Shown: positions 1 through 5,938, numbered from the stretch's first letter. The stretch is DNA of 5,938 bases from Bacteroidota bacterium (GCA_023459435.1 JAEWUL010000172.1:1-5938), one strand, 5' to 3'. Numbers and translations are program-made. Notes: generated from the sequence alone by a model not told the origin.

Positions 1-760
1 CAACAATCTCATTTCTAAATGCTTTCCCTATTTGTGCAATTCCGAATGGAATTTTCATTCTACCGGTTTTGTACACATTGATAAAGTTAACGAATATCCC
101 CTGAGCAGTTTCAGGACGAAGATAAATGGTATCGGCACCTTCAGCTACGGAGCCCATTTGTGTAGAAAACATCAAATTAAATTGACGAACATCCGTCCAG
201 TTTTTAGAACCTGAAATGGGGCATGCAATCTCCAGTTCTTCGATCAGTGATTTGATTCCCACCAAATCAGTTTGATTCATAAGTTCTGCAAAACGTTGAG
301 AAATCTGGTCGATCTTTTCTTGATTTCTAAGAATATTTGGGTTTGTTTGTCTGAACAACACCTCATCAAAATTATCAAATTTCTTTTTGGCTTTTTCGAT
401 CTCCTTATTGATTTTATCTTCTAGTTTTTGAAGATGATCTTCGATAAGGAGATCTGCGCGGTATCTTTTTTTAGAATCTTTGTTATCGATCAATGGGTCA
501 TTGAATGCATCCACATGGCCGGAAGCTTTCCAAATGGTTGGGTGCATAAAGATCGCACTATCAATACCAACAATATTTTCGTTGTATTGAACCATTGATT
601 TCCACCAGTATTGTTTGATATTATTTTTTAATTCCACTCCTAACTGTGCATAATCGTAAACTGCGCTCAATCCGTCATATATTTCGCTGGAAGGGAATAT
701 AAAACCATATTCTTTAGCGTGAGAGATAATTTGTTTAAAGAGATCGTCGTTATTTGCCAT
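1..760 (-). CDS. glyS: Glycyl-tRNA synthetase, single-chain class II (GlyQS type), N-terminal 253 residues; runs off left edge
   Basis: This cytoplasmic enzyme attaches glycine to tRNA-Gly using ATP. Only the N-terminal 253 residues lie in the window; the single-chain family is usually about 450 to 520 residues, so roughly half is present. The start at 760 gives MANNDDLFKQ and leads directly into conserved sequence: FPSSEIYDGLSAVYDY at about residues 22-37, ENIVGIDSAIFMHPTIWKAS at 61-80, GHVDAF at 81-86, and YLRPETAQGIFVNF at 213-226. The final residues FRNEI (248-252) are the beginning of class II motif 2. A charged stretch at about 107-160 looks helical. The spot where some homologues have a cysteine-containing DCKxCKxRFRAD segment reads DNKDSKKRYRAD here, so no metal-binding cysteines are seen. 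The gene follows porT after 37 bp, with no clear Shine-Dalgarno sequence or promoter in the gap. Identification is secure; the cut is only the window edge. Confidence 0.97.
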   Translation of the reverse strand, partial: MANNDDLFKQIISHAKEYGFIFPSSEIYDGLSAVYDYAQLGVELKNNIKQYWWKSMVQYNENIVGIDSAIFMHPTIWKASGHVDAFNDPLIDNKDSKKRYRADLLIEDHLQKLEDKINKEIEKAKKKFDNFDEVLFRQTNPNILRNQEKIDQISQRFAELMNQTDLVGIKSLIEELEIACPISGSKNWTDVRQFNLMFSTQMGSVAEGADTIYLRPETAQGIFVNFINVYKTGRMKIPFGIAQIGKAFRNEIV

Positions 761-796
761 AATCTGTTAGTAATTAAATATTTATTTTTGTTACAT

Positions 797-1513
797 TTAT
801 TCAAAAAGGAATGATATCTGCACCATTCTGGACCTCAAATCGGTCACACTGGTAGCATACATATTGGGTTCCACTTTTAGGAGATTATTTAATCCGAAAG
901 ACATTTTGAACTCTGTGGAAAACTTAAAATAAGTCATATAGAAGTCAAATCCGAAACCGGCTTGTGCCTGAAAATCATTGGGGTAGATCTTCACGTATAC
1001 TTCCCGGGGATTGGAAGCCTGTTTACGAGCATTGGAAACCAAATCCCGACTATATTGAGCACCCCCTATTACGTATACTCTGACATTATGCATTCTGGAG
1101 GATTTAAACTTCACCAGTAGGGGGAATTCCATATAGACAGATTCTACATATTTATAGGTAATATACTCTCTCCCATCATGATATTTTACAGAGTAATTGA
1201 GAACACGATCACCAAAAGCCAGACCTGGGATAAAACGGAGGTCAAAATACTCCCCCAGCCTCATGTTGGTAACAATCCCGAGATTAAAACCGGCCAGAGG
1301 TGTAGTATAAATCTTCATTAAAGAATCATATTCCATCAGATTTGCTTTGGATCTGATCGAAAAGTCAAACTGATTAAACCCAATTAAAAAACCAAAATGA
1401 AAACGTTGTTTATCATATTTAAGGAGGTTAGGCACTCCGAATCGTTTCTGACCGTAAAGGTTAACTGAAATCAGTAAAACTAAAAGGGTTATTATAATGG
1501 ATCTCTTTTTCAT
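797..1513 (-). CDS. porT: PorT/SprT-type outer membrane beta-barrel protein of the type IX secretion system
   Basis: This 238-residue protein is likely PorT (SprT in gliding Flavobacterium), an outer membrane protein needed for type IX secretion and maturation of its cargo. Residues 1-21 form a signal peptide: a KKR start, a hydrophobic core (about 6-18), and likely cleavage near LYG-Q. There is no lipobox cysteine. The mature part has alternating strands typical of a small barrel: FHFGFLIGFNQFDF at 38-51, LRFIPGLAFGDRVLNY at 92-107, YMEFPLLVKFKS at 127-138, VYVIGGAQYSRDL at 146-158, and FKFSTEFKMSFGLNNLL at 196-212. The combination of xFGFxxGxNxxDF, EFPLLxKF and FSxEFKxSxGLNN is what I know from the PorT family, and the length fits. 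It starts 31 bp after the kinase stop and ends 37 bp before glyS. A generic PF13568-like barrel is the alternative. Confidence 0.88.
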   Translation of the reverse strand: MKKRSIIITLLVLLISVNLYGQKRFGVPNLLKYDKQRFHFGFLIGFNQFDFSIRSKANLMEYDSLMKIYTTPLAGFNLGIVTNMRLGEYFDLRFIPGLAFGDRVLNYSVKYHDGREYITYKYVESVYMEFPLLVKFKSSRMHNVRVYVIGGAQYSRDLVSNARKQASNPREVYVKIYPNDFQAQAGFGFDFYMTYFKFSTEFKMSFGLNNLLKVEPNMYATSVTDLRSRMVQISFLFE

Positions 1514-1544
1514 AGGTGTCTAAATGAGATATTAACGTCAGGAA

Positions 1545-2552
1545 TCAGGATTTAGTATGGTTATAAAACAGGGCATCCATCTCTTTGGCAAGCAAATCAG
1601 GATCTATAGGTACAACACCCACATACTGACATACAATACCACCAGCGATATTGGAAATTTTGGCAATATCAGGAGCTGGCAGATTATGGGCAAGACATAA
1701 AGTAGCCACAGAGATAACGGTATCGCCGGCACCTGATACATCGCTTACTTCTCTTAGAAAAGCAGGCTGATGAAAGAAAAGATTCTTTTGAGCATCATAG
1801 ATCGAGATCCCATTTTCTGAAAGTGTAACCATCACATAACCAATATGATGCAGATCCGCAAATTTTTTAGCGGCAGCATGTATGGTGTCCAGATTCATCT
1901 CTTCCTGATTGAGATGTAGCGCATCACAAAGCTCTTTGAGATTGGGTTTGAAAAGAGTTACTCCATCATAAAAATGGAAATTTCTTTTTTTGGGATCTGT
2001 TGCTGTTGGAATCCCTTTCTGTTCAGCTATCTGTATGATTTGCTGTATATTATCTTTATTCAAAACCCCTTTATCGTAATCTTCAAAAATGATCGCATCC
2101 ACTTTTTGGGTTTCGAGTATGGTTTTGATATTTTTCAAAAAAAGCTCGTTTTCGCTAATGGTTAATGGAAACTCATCCTCTTCATCAATACGAAGCATTT
2201 GCATCCTATTTCCGATGATTCTGTATTTGATAGTCGTTTTTCTCTCAGAAGATTTCAGGATTCCGATTGTATCGAGTTGTTGACTTTGAAGATTCTGAAC
2301 GAAAAGAGCCCCTTTTTCGTCATTTCCTATTACGGAACAAAGGATGGGATTAGCACCTAATTTTCTAAGGTTAGAGGCCACATTAGCGGCTCCACCCAAT
2401 CGATAATCCCGATCTTTGACATTTAAAATGGGAACCGGAGCCTCCGGGGAGATCCTATTCACTTTACCATTCAGATAAGCATCAATCATAACATCCCCAA
2501 TTACAAGGATATTCGCATGTTTAAAACTTTCAAACAGGGTTTGTACCATCAT
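1545..2552 (-). CDS. PfkB-family sugar kinase, HldE N-terminal domain / RfaE1-like (D-glycero-beta-D-manno-heptose-7-phosphate kinase)
   Basis: A 335-residue ribokinase-fold kinase resembling the N-terminal half of HldE, which phosphorylates D-glycero-D-manno-heptose 7-phosphate at C1 on the way to ADP-heptose. Visible motifs are GDVMID (19-24), RISPEAPVPI (33-42), LGGAANVASN (52-61, PfkB signature 1), the HldE-like segment after RMQMLRID, EDYDKGVL, DPKKRNF followed by FKPNLKEL, and DVSGAGDT (271-278, PfkB signature 2 with catalytic Asp277). E. coli HldE is about 477 residues with a C-terminal nucleotidyltransferase; this protein stops after the kinase, so the second step must be supplied elsewhere. 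I chose the start at 2552 (ATGATG; the second ATG is at 2549). The frame stays open to an ATG at 2648, but that extension is coded by tandem repeats, contains the likely promoter, and reads as low-complexity FAFRPSPFAFFF. The exact sugar substrate is inferred from similarity. Confidence 0.87.
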   Translation of the reverse strand: MMVQTLFESFKHANILVIGDVMIDAYLNGKVNRISPEAPVPILNVKDRDYRLGGAANVASNLRKLGANPILCSVIGNDEKGALFVQNLQSQQLDTIGILKSSERKTTIKYRIIGNRMQMLRIDEEDEFPLTISENELFLKNIKTILETQKVDAIIFEDYDKGVLNKDNIQQIIQIAEQKGIPTATDPKKRNFHFYDGVTLFKPNLKELCDALHLNQEEMNLDTIHAAAKKFADLHHIGYVMVTLSENGISIYDAQKNLFFHQPAFLREVSDVSGAGDTVISVATLCLAHNLPAPDIAKISNIAGGIVCQYVGVVPIDPDLLAKEMDALFYNHTKS

Positions 2553-2567
2553 TACACAATTAACTTG

Positions 2568-2575
2568 CAAAGATA
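2568..2575 (-). promoter_or_regulatory. Likely Bacteroidota -7 promoter element (TATCTTTG) for the kinase gene
   Basis: On the minus strand these bases read TATCTTTG, an exact match to the TAnnTTTG -7 consensus of the primary sigma factor of Bacteroidota. The box ends 15 bp before the ATG at 2552, so the transcript would have a very short leader. The -33 region about 20 bp upstream falls inside the 7-bp tandem array and offers only a poor match to the TTTG-type element. No equivalent box was found in the gaps before porT or glyS, so those genes may be read from this promoter. This is a consensus match only. Confidence 0.5.
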
Positions 2576-2585
2576 CAAAAAAAAA

Positions 2586-2615
2586 GGCGAAAGGCGAAGG
2601 GCGAAAGGCGAAAGG
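2586..2615. repeat. 7-bp tandem array, unit GGCGAAA, about 4.3 copies
   Basis: Four head-to-tail units start at 2586, 2593, 2600 and 2607; the second is GGCGAAG, the other three are identical GGCGAAA, and a partial GG follows. A run of nine A (2577-2585) borders the array on the promoter side of the kinase gene. The array covers the position where the -33 promoter element would be. Such short units can change copy number by replication slippage; whether these do is not visible from one sequence. Confidence 0.92.
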
Positions 2616-2616
2616 A

Positions 2617-2666
2617 ATTAGCAAATTAGCAAATTCGTAAATGAGCAAATGAGCTAATGAATTATA
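2617..2666. repeat. 8-bp degenerate tandem array, minus-strand unit ATTTGCTA, about 5 to 6 copies
   Basis: In one constant 8-bp phase on the minus strand the units are ATTTGCTA (2626-2619), ATTTGCTA (2634-2627), ATTTACGA (2642-2635), ATTTGCTC (2650-2643), ATTAGCTC (2658-2651) and a decayed TATAATTC (2666-2659). Two weak 8-bp units, GTTAACAC and GTTAATGC, may continue the phase to 2682, inside the end of the glycosyltransferase gene. The array directly adjoins the 7-bp array, giving a composite repeat that fills most of the gap between the polysaccharide genes and the kinase. I see no open reading frame of its own here. Confidence 0.85.
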
Positions 2667-2667
2667 G

Positions 2668-2683
2668 TGTTAACGCATTAACA
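2668..2683. repeat. Small inverted repeat spanning the glycosyltransferase stop codon
   Basis: TGTTAA-CGCA-TTAACA forms a perfect 6-bp AT-rich stem with a 4-base loop. It overlaps the last codons and stop (2670-2672) of the glycosyltransferase gene. No T-tract follows in the direction of transcription and the stem is weak, so it is not a canonical intrinsic terminator. It may be part of the adjacent repeat or a weak 3' end structure. Confidence 0.45.
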
Positions 2684-3716
2684 GTTGATCATATATTTCG
2701 AAAAACAGTGTGCGGTTTACCTCTTTAGTCCCTTTTTCGCGAATGATCTGTTCATTGATCTGAGCAATATCTTCAAAAGGGAGGGTTAATGCTTCTTCAA
2801 GAAAGTCTGAGTCAATATCCTCAACAATAATTCCGTTTTTACCCTGTTGAATCCATTCCCTATTGGCTGGCAAATCAACCACAATGGGGATACACCCTAA
2901 ACTCATCGCTTCCAGCAAACTAATGGATGTAGCATCACTTTCCGGAATCGATACCCAAATCTTTGATTTAGCGTACATTTTGGAATTGATGGTTGCGTCA
3001 ACCCATCCGATAAAGGTAACAGAAGGCTCTAATTGAAGTTGTTGTGTCAACGCTTTTAAAGCATCTGTTTCTGTTCCTGTGGCTCCTATGACCAGTTTCC
3101 AATCGGGATGATGCTGGACAAATTTATGAAATGCATGAAGGATCTTATCAATTCTGTAGAGCGGTTTATGTAAACGATTGGAGTATATGATATTCTCCTT
3201 CTCAATCTCAATATCCACAATGTTGATTCCAAAATTGGCAATGACAGTCTGTAGTTTTTTATGCGCCAGCATATCCATTTTATCCGCAACAAATTGAGCA
3301 TCTGTCGTAAATCGATCACAATGACGGAGAACATACTGTACCATTTTCTTAAAAATCCATCCTTTATGAGGTAAAAGGAGCACATCGCTGCCCCAGGTAG
3401 TTAAAACAACAGGGATTTTGAGATTAGATCTTTTTAATGCTCTTAACAACAAATAGGAATAGGTGCTAATCTGCTGAATATGAATTATATCTGGCTTCTC
3501 ATTTTTCAGGATCTCTGTATACGTTTTTATAGCTTTAAAATAATTACTCCTTTTATGGAGAGATGAATCAACGAAATAGGAATTGGAGATCTTTGCATCC
3601 ATGATGTCATGTTGTTCATCTGTAACCATTACCACCTGATCAAAGTAGCGTTTTACCAGATGGAAAAAGTTATAGGTATGGACACAGTTAGAGCCTATTA
3701 ACAATAATTTTTTCAT
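2670..3716 (-). CDS. GT-B fold glycosyltransferase, GT4-like (group 1)
   Basis: A 348-residue cytoplasmic or membrane-associated glycosyltransferase, probably adding a sugar from a nucleotide-sugar donor to a lipid-linked glycan. The N-terminal Rossmann half begins MKKLLLIGSN and includes KPDIIHIQQ (74-82) and TTWGSDVLLL (106-115), the acceptor-side WGSD loop of GT4-like enzymes. The C-terminal donor half includes SNRLHKPLYRIDKILHAF (179-196), VTFIGWVD (233-240) and SDATSISLLEAMSLGCIPIV (260-279). The usual EX7E motif is present as D261-X7-E269, with Asp for the first Glu; I recall the same SDxTSxSLLEA form in other GT4-like subgroups. Length is normal, and there is no signal peptide or membrane segment. 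Its ATG overlaps the flippase stop by four bases (ATGA, 3713-3716), implying translational coupling. The last few residues are coded by the inverted repeat at the gene end. Donor and acceptor cannot be read from sequence. Confidence 0.9.
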   Translation of the reverse strand: MKKLLLIGSNCVHTYNFFHLVKRYFDQVVMVTDEQHDIMDAKISNSYFVDSSLHKRSNYFKAIKTYTEILKNEKPDIIHIQQISTYSYLLLRALKRSNLKIPVVLTTWGSDVLLLPHKGWIFKKMVQYVLRHCDRFTTDAQFVADKMDMLAHKKLQTVIANFGINIVDIEIEKENIIYSNRLHKPLYRIDKILHAFHKFVQHHPDWKLVIGATGTETDALKALTQQLQLEPSVTFIGWVDATINSKMYAKSKIWVSIPESDATSISLLEAMSLGCIPIVVDLPANREWIQQGKNGIIVEDIDSDFLEEALTLPFEDIAQINEQIIREKGTKEVNRTLFFEIYDQLLMR

Positions 3717-4987
3717 AGGGCAAGAGGTTTTTTATTGTTAGATATTTTGACAAACCACCAAATAATAAAAATATAATATAAGGAGGAGAAAATGCTCAAA
3801 AGAGTGAATCCCAGAAGAATATTATGATACAAACCCCCAATGAACACAGCGGCAAGATACAATGAATGACCAAACAAACTGAATAAAAAGGCTGTTTTTT
3901 GTTTGGATACAATCAAAGGGATTTGAGAAACAGGCATGGTGATAAAGTTAAAGAAAAGCCATGGGGCAAGAAATCTACCGTAATAACCGGCCATTCTGTA
4001 TGGTTCACCCAGAAACCAGGCAAATAGATCATCTCCAAAAAAAGCAACCAGCGTAAAAACTGGTAAAGCAATGAGAGCCATTATTTTAAGCACTTTCAAC
4101 AGCAGGGTTCTTAGATCTCCTCCATTCATATATGTTTCAGATGCTTTCTGGTAAAAAACCTGTCCAACAGCACTTCCAATCATAGATGAGGGGGCAAATA
4201 GGAGTCTTAATGTTCTGGAATGGAGCCCCACATTCTCTTTCAAATAGAAAAAGGAAAGTAGAAACACCTCCCCACTCTGTTTTAATACATCAAAAAAGGC
4301 ATGTATGGTATTAATCTTGGGAAAATCCTGATATTGAAGAGCGACCTCTTTCATCTCCCTACGTGTAATCATGCCCAGTTTATCTTTATCCTTCCTCCAG
4401 AACACAAAAACCAAAACAAAACTACCAAAGAGGAATCCCAGAAACTGCCCCAGAACAAGACCAAGGGAACGTATTGCAAAACCCAGATTCACAGCAACAG
4501 TGGAAACACTTTGGGTTGTTTTTGAAAACATCACATTTTTAAACCGTTTCTTTCTGGAATTCCAGTAATTGAATATCTGGTACCAGGCAACTGATAAAAC
4601 CGAAAGGGGGACCAGATACAAATAGGATGACACATCCTCATTATGAAGTATTTTGCAGATTTTAGCATTAAAAAGTAAAATTATCAAAAAAGAAACGGCA
4701 CTCACCATAAAACTGATCAAGACCGATAATCCTAAAACGTTAACCGCTTGTCGATCCTCTTTAGGGAGCATGATTGCCAGCTCATAACGTGCTGTTGCGA
4801 TGATGGAGAATAGGTTTGCCACGGAGAGGTACACCGCTAAAACAGCAAAATCTTTAGGTTGATACAGTCGGGCTAATAATGGTTCTGCCAAAAAAGGGAT
4901 CGCTTGAGCGATCACATTTCCTGAAAAAATTGTTAGGGAATTGCGTGCAAATTCTGAATTGAACTTCGTATTAAGCCATTGTCCCAT
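3713..4987 (-). CDS. Wzx-type lipid-linked oligosaccharide flippase (MOP superfamily)
   Basis: A 424-residue polytopic inner-membrane protein expected to move undecaprenyl-linked oligosaccharide units from the cytoplasmic to the periplasmic face. Hydrophobic segments lie at about 18-40, 47-66, 82-106, 121-142, 161-197 (long enough for two), 240-250, 262-280, 298-320, 338-360, 365-387 and 389-414, consistent with about twelve helices. The RYELAIMLP segment (68-76) after the second helix is typical of Wzx proteins in polysaccharide clusters. The length is typical. The start at 4987 lies one base after the acyltransferase stop (TAA-T-ATG) and the stop overlaps the glycosyltransferase start in ATGA, so it is the middle gene of a tightly coupled group. 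An AGGA about 11 bases before the ATG is a weak ribosome-binding candidate. Nearby Wzy-like and glycosyltransferase genes support the Wzx role. The exact glycan (O-antigen, capsule or exopolysaccharide) is unknown. Confidence 0.9.
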   Translation of the reverse strand: MGQWLNTKFNSEFARNSLTIFSGNVIAQAIPFLAEPLLARLYQPKDFAVLAVYLSVANLFSIIATARYELAIMLPKEDRQAVNVLGLSVLISFMVSAVSFLIILLFNAKICKILHNEDVSSYLYLVPLSVLSVAWYQIFNYWNSRKKRFKNVMFSKTTQSVSTVAVNLGFAIRSLGLVLGQFLGFLFGSFVLVFVFWRKDKDKLGMITRREMKEVALQYQDFPKINTIHAFFDVLKQSGEVFLLSFFYLKENVGLHSRTLRLLFAPSSMIGSAVGQVFYQKASETYMNGGDLRTLLLKVLKIMALIALPVFTLVAFFGDDLFAWFLGEPYRMAGYYGRFLAPWLFFNFITMPVSQIPLIVSKQKTAFLFSLFGHSLYLAAVFIGGLYHNILLGFTLLSIFSSLYYIFIIWWFVKISNNKKPLAL

Positions 4988-4988
4988 A

Positions 4989-5576
4989 TTACAAAGAATC
5001 CTGATCGTAATATCTATCTTTCAGTTCAGGATACTTTTCCAGCATAGCCTGATCGATTTTTCGAGTTGTACCCACCACTTTCGCCGGATTTCCGGTGATA
5101 ATGGAATAATCGGGAAAAGTTCCACTCACTTTGCTATATGCAGAAATGACACACCCCTTTCCTATAGTGGTTCCGGGTAAAATTAATGTATGCGGACCCA
5201 CAAAAGTATAGGAACCAATAACAATGGAACCTTTTACGTAGGCAATATCCTTGGTCGTTCTTCGGTATGCTTTTCCATATAATCTAATCGCATTATGACT
5301 GGAATGGGAAGTGATGCTCACAAAATTGGTTATCTGAACCCCCTCCCCTATCGTAATCCGGTTGCTCGCTTCAATGAAATTAAAATGACCCACAAAAACA
5401 TGATCTGCTATATCCAGATTTTCAGGTGAAACGATGGCAGTGGAAGTGCTGATCCTTGTATCCTTTAAATAAACACCATTATGGGATCTATATCCGTAAA
5501 TCATAGTAGGTTTACTCAGCCCTGCAAAAAAACGTCTTATACGATATTGAATCGATCGAAAAAGTTTATTGTTCAT
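4989..5576 (-). CDS. Left-handed beta-helix (hexapeptide repeat) acyltransferase
   Basis: A 195-residue cytoplasmic enzyme likely to transfer an acetyl or other acyl group from CoA to a sugar or nucleotide sugar during glycan assembly. An N-terminal basic, helical part (about 1-20) precedes irregular hexapeptide coils from about 42 to 155, including ISTSTAIVSPENLDIADHVF, ITIGEGVQI (74-82), SIVIGSYTFVGPHTLILPG (117-135) and TTIGKGCVIS (136-145). SITSHSSHNAIRLYG (87-101) holds the likely catalytic histidine and leads into a loop that interrupts the helix, as in WbbJ-like and XAT-like O-acetyltransferases. GNPAKVVG (162-169) is the usual closing motif, followed by a short charged helical tail. 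The start overlaps the upstream Wzy-like gene by 11 bp and the stop is one base before the flippase start. Family assignment is secure; the substrate is not known, and a serine acetyltransferase is unlikely given the context. Confidence 0.92.
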   Translation of the reverse strand: MNNKLFRSIQYRIRRFFAGLSKPTMIYGYRSHNGVYLKDTRISTSTAIVSPENLDIADHVFVGHFNFIEASNRITIGEGVQITNFVSITSHSSHNAIRLYGKAYRRTTKDIAYVKGSIVIGSYTFVGPHTLILPGTTIGKGCVISAYSKVSGTFPDYSIITGNPAKVVGTTRKIDQAMLEKYPELKDRYYDQDSL

Positions 5577-5938
5577 GTATTTTATTTTTTAACCATTTAT
5601 TTTTCAATCGATTTAACCATACCAAATCAGAATAATCTTTATAATTGGAATAATAAAATCCCATCATCATAAAAAACAATGGTGAAAGCATTGTGTTTGA
5701 TAGTGGCACATTGGTAATGGAAGCAATCATAAAAAGAGCGATCAGCAACACCACATTTTTAGATTCTATCTCGGAACGGGCTCGTTTTAGGGCGTTTTTG
5801 AGAGGAATCAGATAGATGAACATATAAATCAATAATCCGATCAGACCATACCGCCACAACATCAGCACATATTCATTCTCAGAATAGAGTTGTAAGTCAT
5901 AGAAATGATTTTTTTGGGGTCCGTGTCCAAGGATCGGT
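5566..5938 (-). CDS. O-antigen polymerase/ligase (Wzy/WaaL-type), C-terminal 123 residues; runs off right edge
   Basis: This is the end of an inner-membrane protein that either polymerises oligosaccharide repeat units (Wzy) or ligates glycan to lipid A core (WaaL) on the periplasmic side. The open frame continues to the window edge, so the true start lies outside; the GTG at 5868 is internal. The first visible residues, PILGHGPQKNHF followed by ENEYVLMLWRYGLIGL, match the conserved loop of the Wzy_C/O-antigen ligase family (GHG, then NEY, then a WRYGLIG helix). Three hydrophobic stretches follow: RYGLIGLLIYMFIYLIPL, NVVLLIALFMIASITNVPL and LSPLFFMMMGFYY, then a basic tail rich in Lys and Asn. 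Its stop lies 11 bp inside the acyltransferase gene. A Wzx gene two genes downstream favours a Wzy role, but ligase cannot be excluded from this fragment. Confidence 0.87.
   Translation of the reverse strand, partial: PILGHGPQKNHFYDLQLYSENEYVLMLWRYGLIGLLIYMFIYLIPLKNALKRARSEIESKNVVLLIALFMIASITNVPLSNTMLSPLFFMMMGFYYSNYKDYSDLVWLNRLKNKWLKNKIHEQ

Noticed and set aside
32..214. Plus-strand open frame at the left end
   Set aside because: It lies antisense to highly conserved glycyl-tRNA synthetase sequence and codes for nothing recognisable.
761..796. AT-rich gap between porT and glyS as a terminator or promoter
   Set aside because: No GC-containing hairpin and no TAnnTTTG match on the minus strand, so I could not support either.
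3086..3385. 99-residue minus-strand open frame inside the glycosyltransferase gene
   Set aside because: It is an out-of-frame shadow of the glycosyltransferase, with no recognisable domain.
4554..4565. 12-bp palindrome CTGGAATTCCAG inside the flippase gene
   Set aside because: Single copy within coding sequence, with no gene boundary or partner site; treated as chance.
4301..4568. Two plus-strand open frames opposite the flippase gene
   Set aside because: Low-complexity Lys/Asn/Thr- and Pro/Arg-rich translations antisense to membrane-helix coding sequence; no start signal or family resemblance.
4898..4913. Perfect inverted repeat GATCGCT-TG-AGCGATC early in the flippase gene
   Set aside because: It lies wholly within conserved coding sequence (around residues 25-30), has no T-tract and no second copy that I saw. 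A chance palindrome is the simplest explanation.
5566..5868. A separate small membrane protein starting from GTG at 5868
   Set aside because: The frame stays open to the window edge and the upstream residues carry the conserved GHG and NEY motifs of O-antigen polymerase/ligase, so this is the C-terminal part of a larger gene.

Overview
The window looks like chromosomal DNA from a member of the Bacteroidota (Flavobacteriia, Sphingobacteriia or Cytophagia type). The evidence is a single-chain glycyl-tRNA synthetase of the Bacteroidota kind, a PorT-type outer membrane protein of the type IX secretion system, start codons without clear Shine-Dalgarno sequences, and a TAnnTTTG-type -7 promoter element. 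The DNA is AT-rich. All seven supported genes lie on the minus strand, so transcription runs from high to low coordinates. I cannot name the species.

Upstream part (5938 down to 2670): the end of a surface-polysaccharide cluster. In transcription order it holds the C-terminal 123 residues of a Wzy/WaaL-type O-antigen polymerase or ligase, a left-handed beta-helix acyltransferase, a Wzx-type flippase, and a GT4-type glycosyltransferase. These genes are packed with an 11-bp overlap, a 1-bp gap and a 4-bp ATGA overlap, as in one translationally coupled operon. Together they would add a sugar, acylate a sugar or intermediate, move the lipid-linked unit across the inner membrane, and polymerise or ligate it.

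Boundary (2553 to 2669): a 117-bp intergenic stretch almost filled by two adjoining short tandem arrays, one of 7-bp units (GGCGAAA) and one of 8-bp units (ATTTGCTA on the minus strand), followed by a run of nine A and a likely promoter. This is the most unusual structure in the window.

Downstream part (2552 to 1): an HldE/RfaE1-like PfkB sugar kinase without the nucleotidyltransferase domain, then porT, then the N-terminal half of glyS, which runs off the left edge. The gaps are 31 and 37 bp. The kinase probably serves heptose or related sugar activation for cell-surface glycans, PorT belongs to the secretion machinery, and glyS is housekeeping.

I see no mobile element, CRISPR array, tRNA or rRNA. 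I do not see a clearly new biological system. The observations most worth following are the composite repeat beside a promoter and the closeness of glycan genes to a type IX secretion gene.
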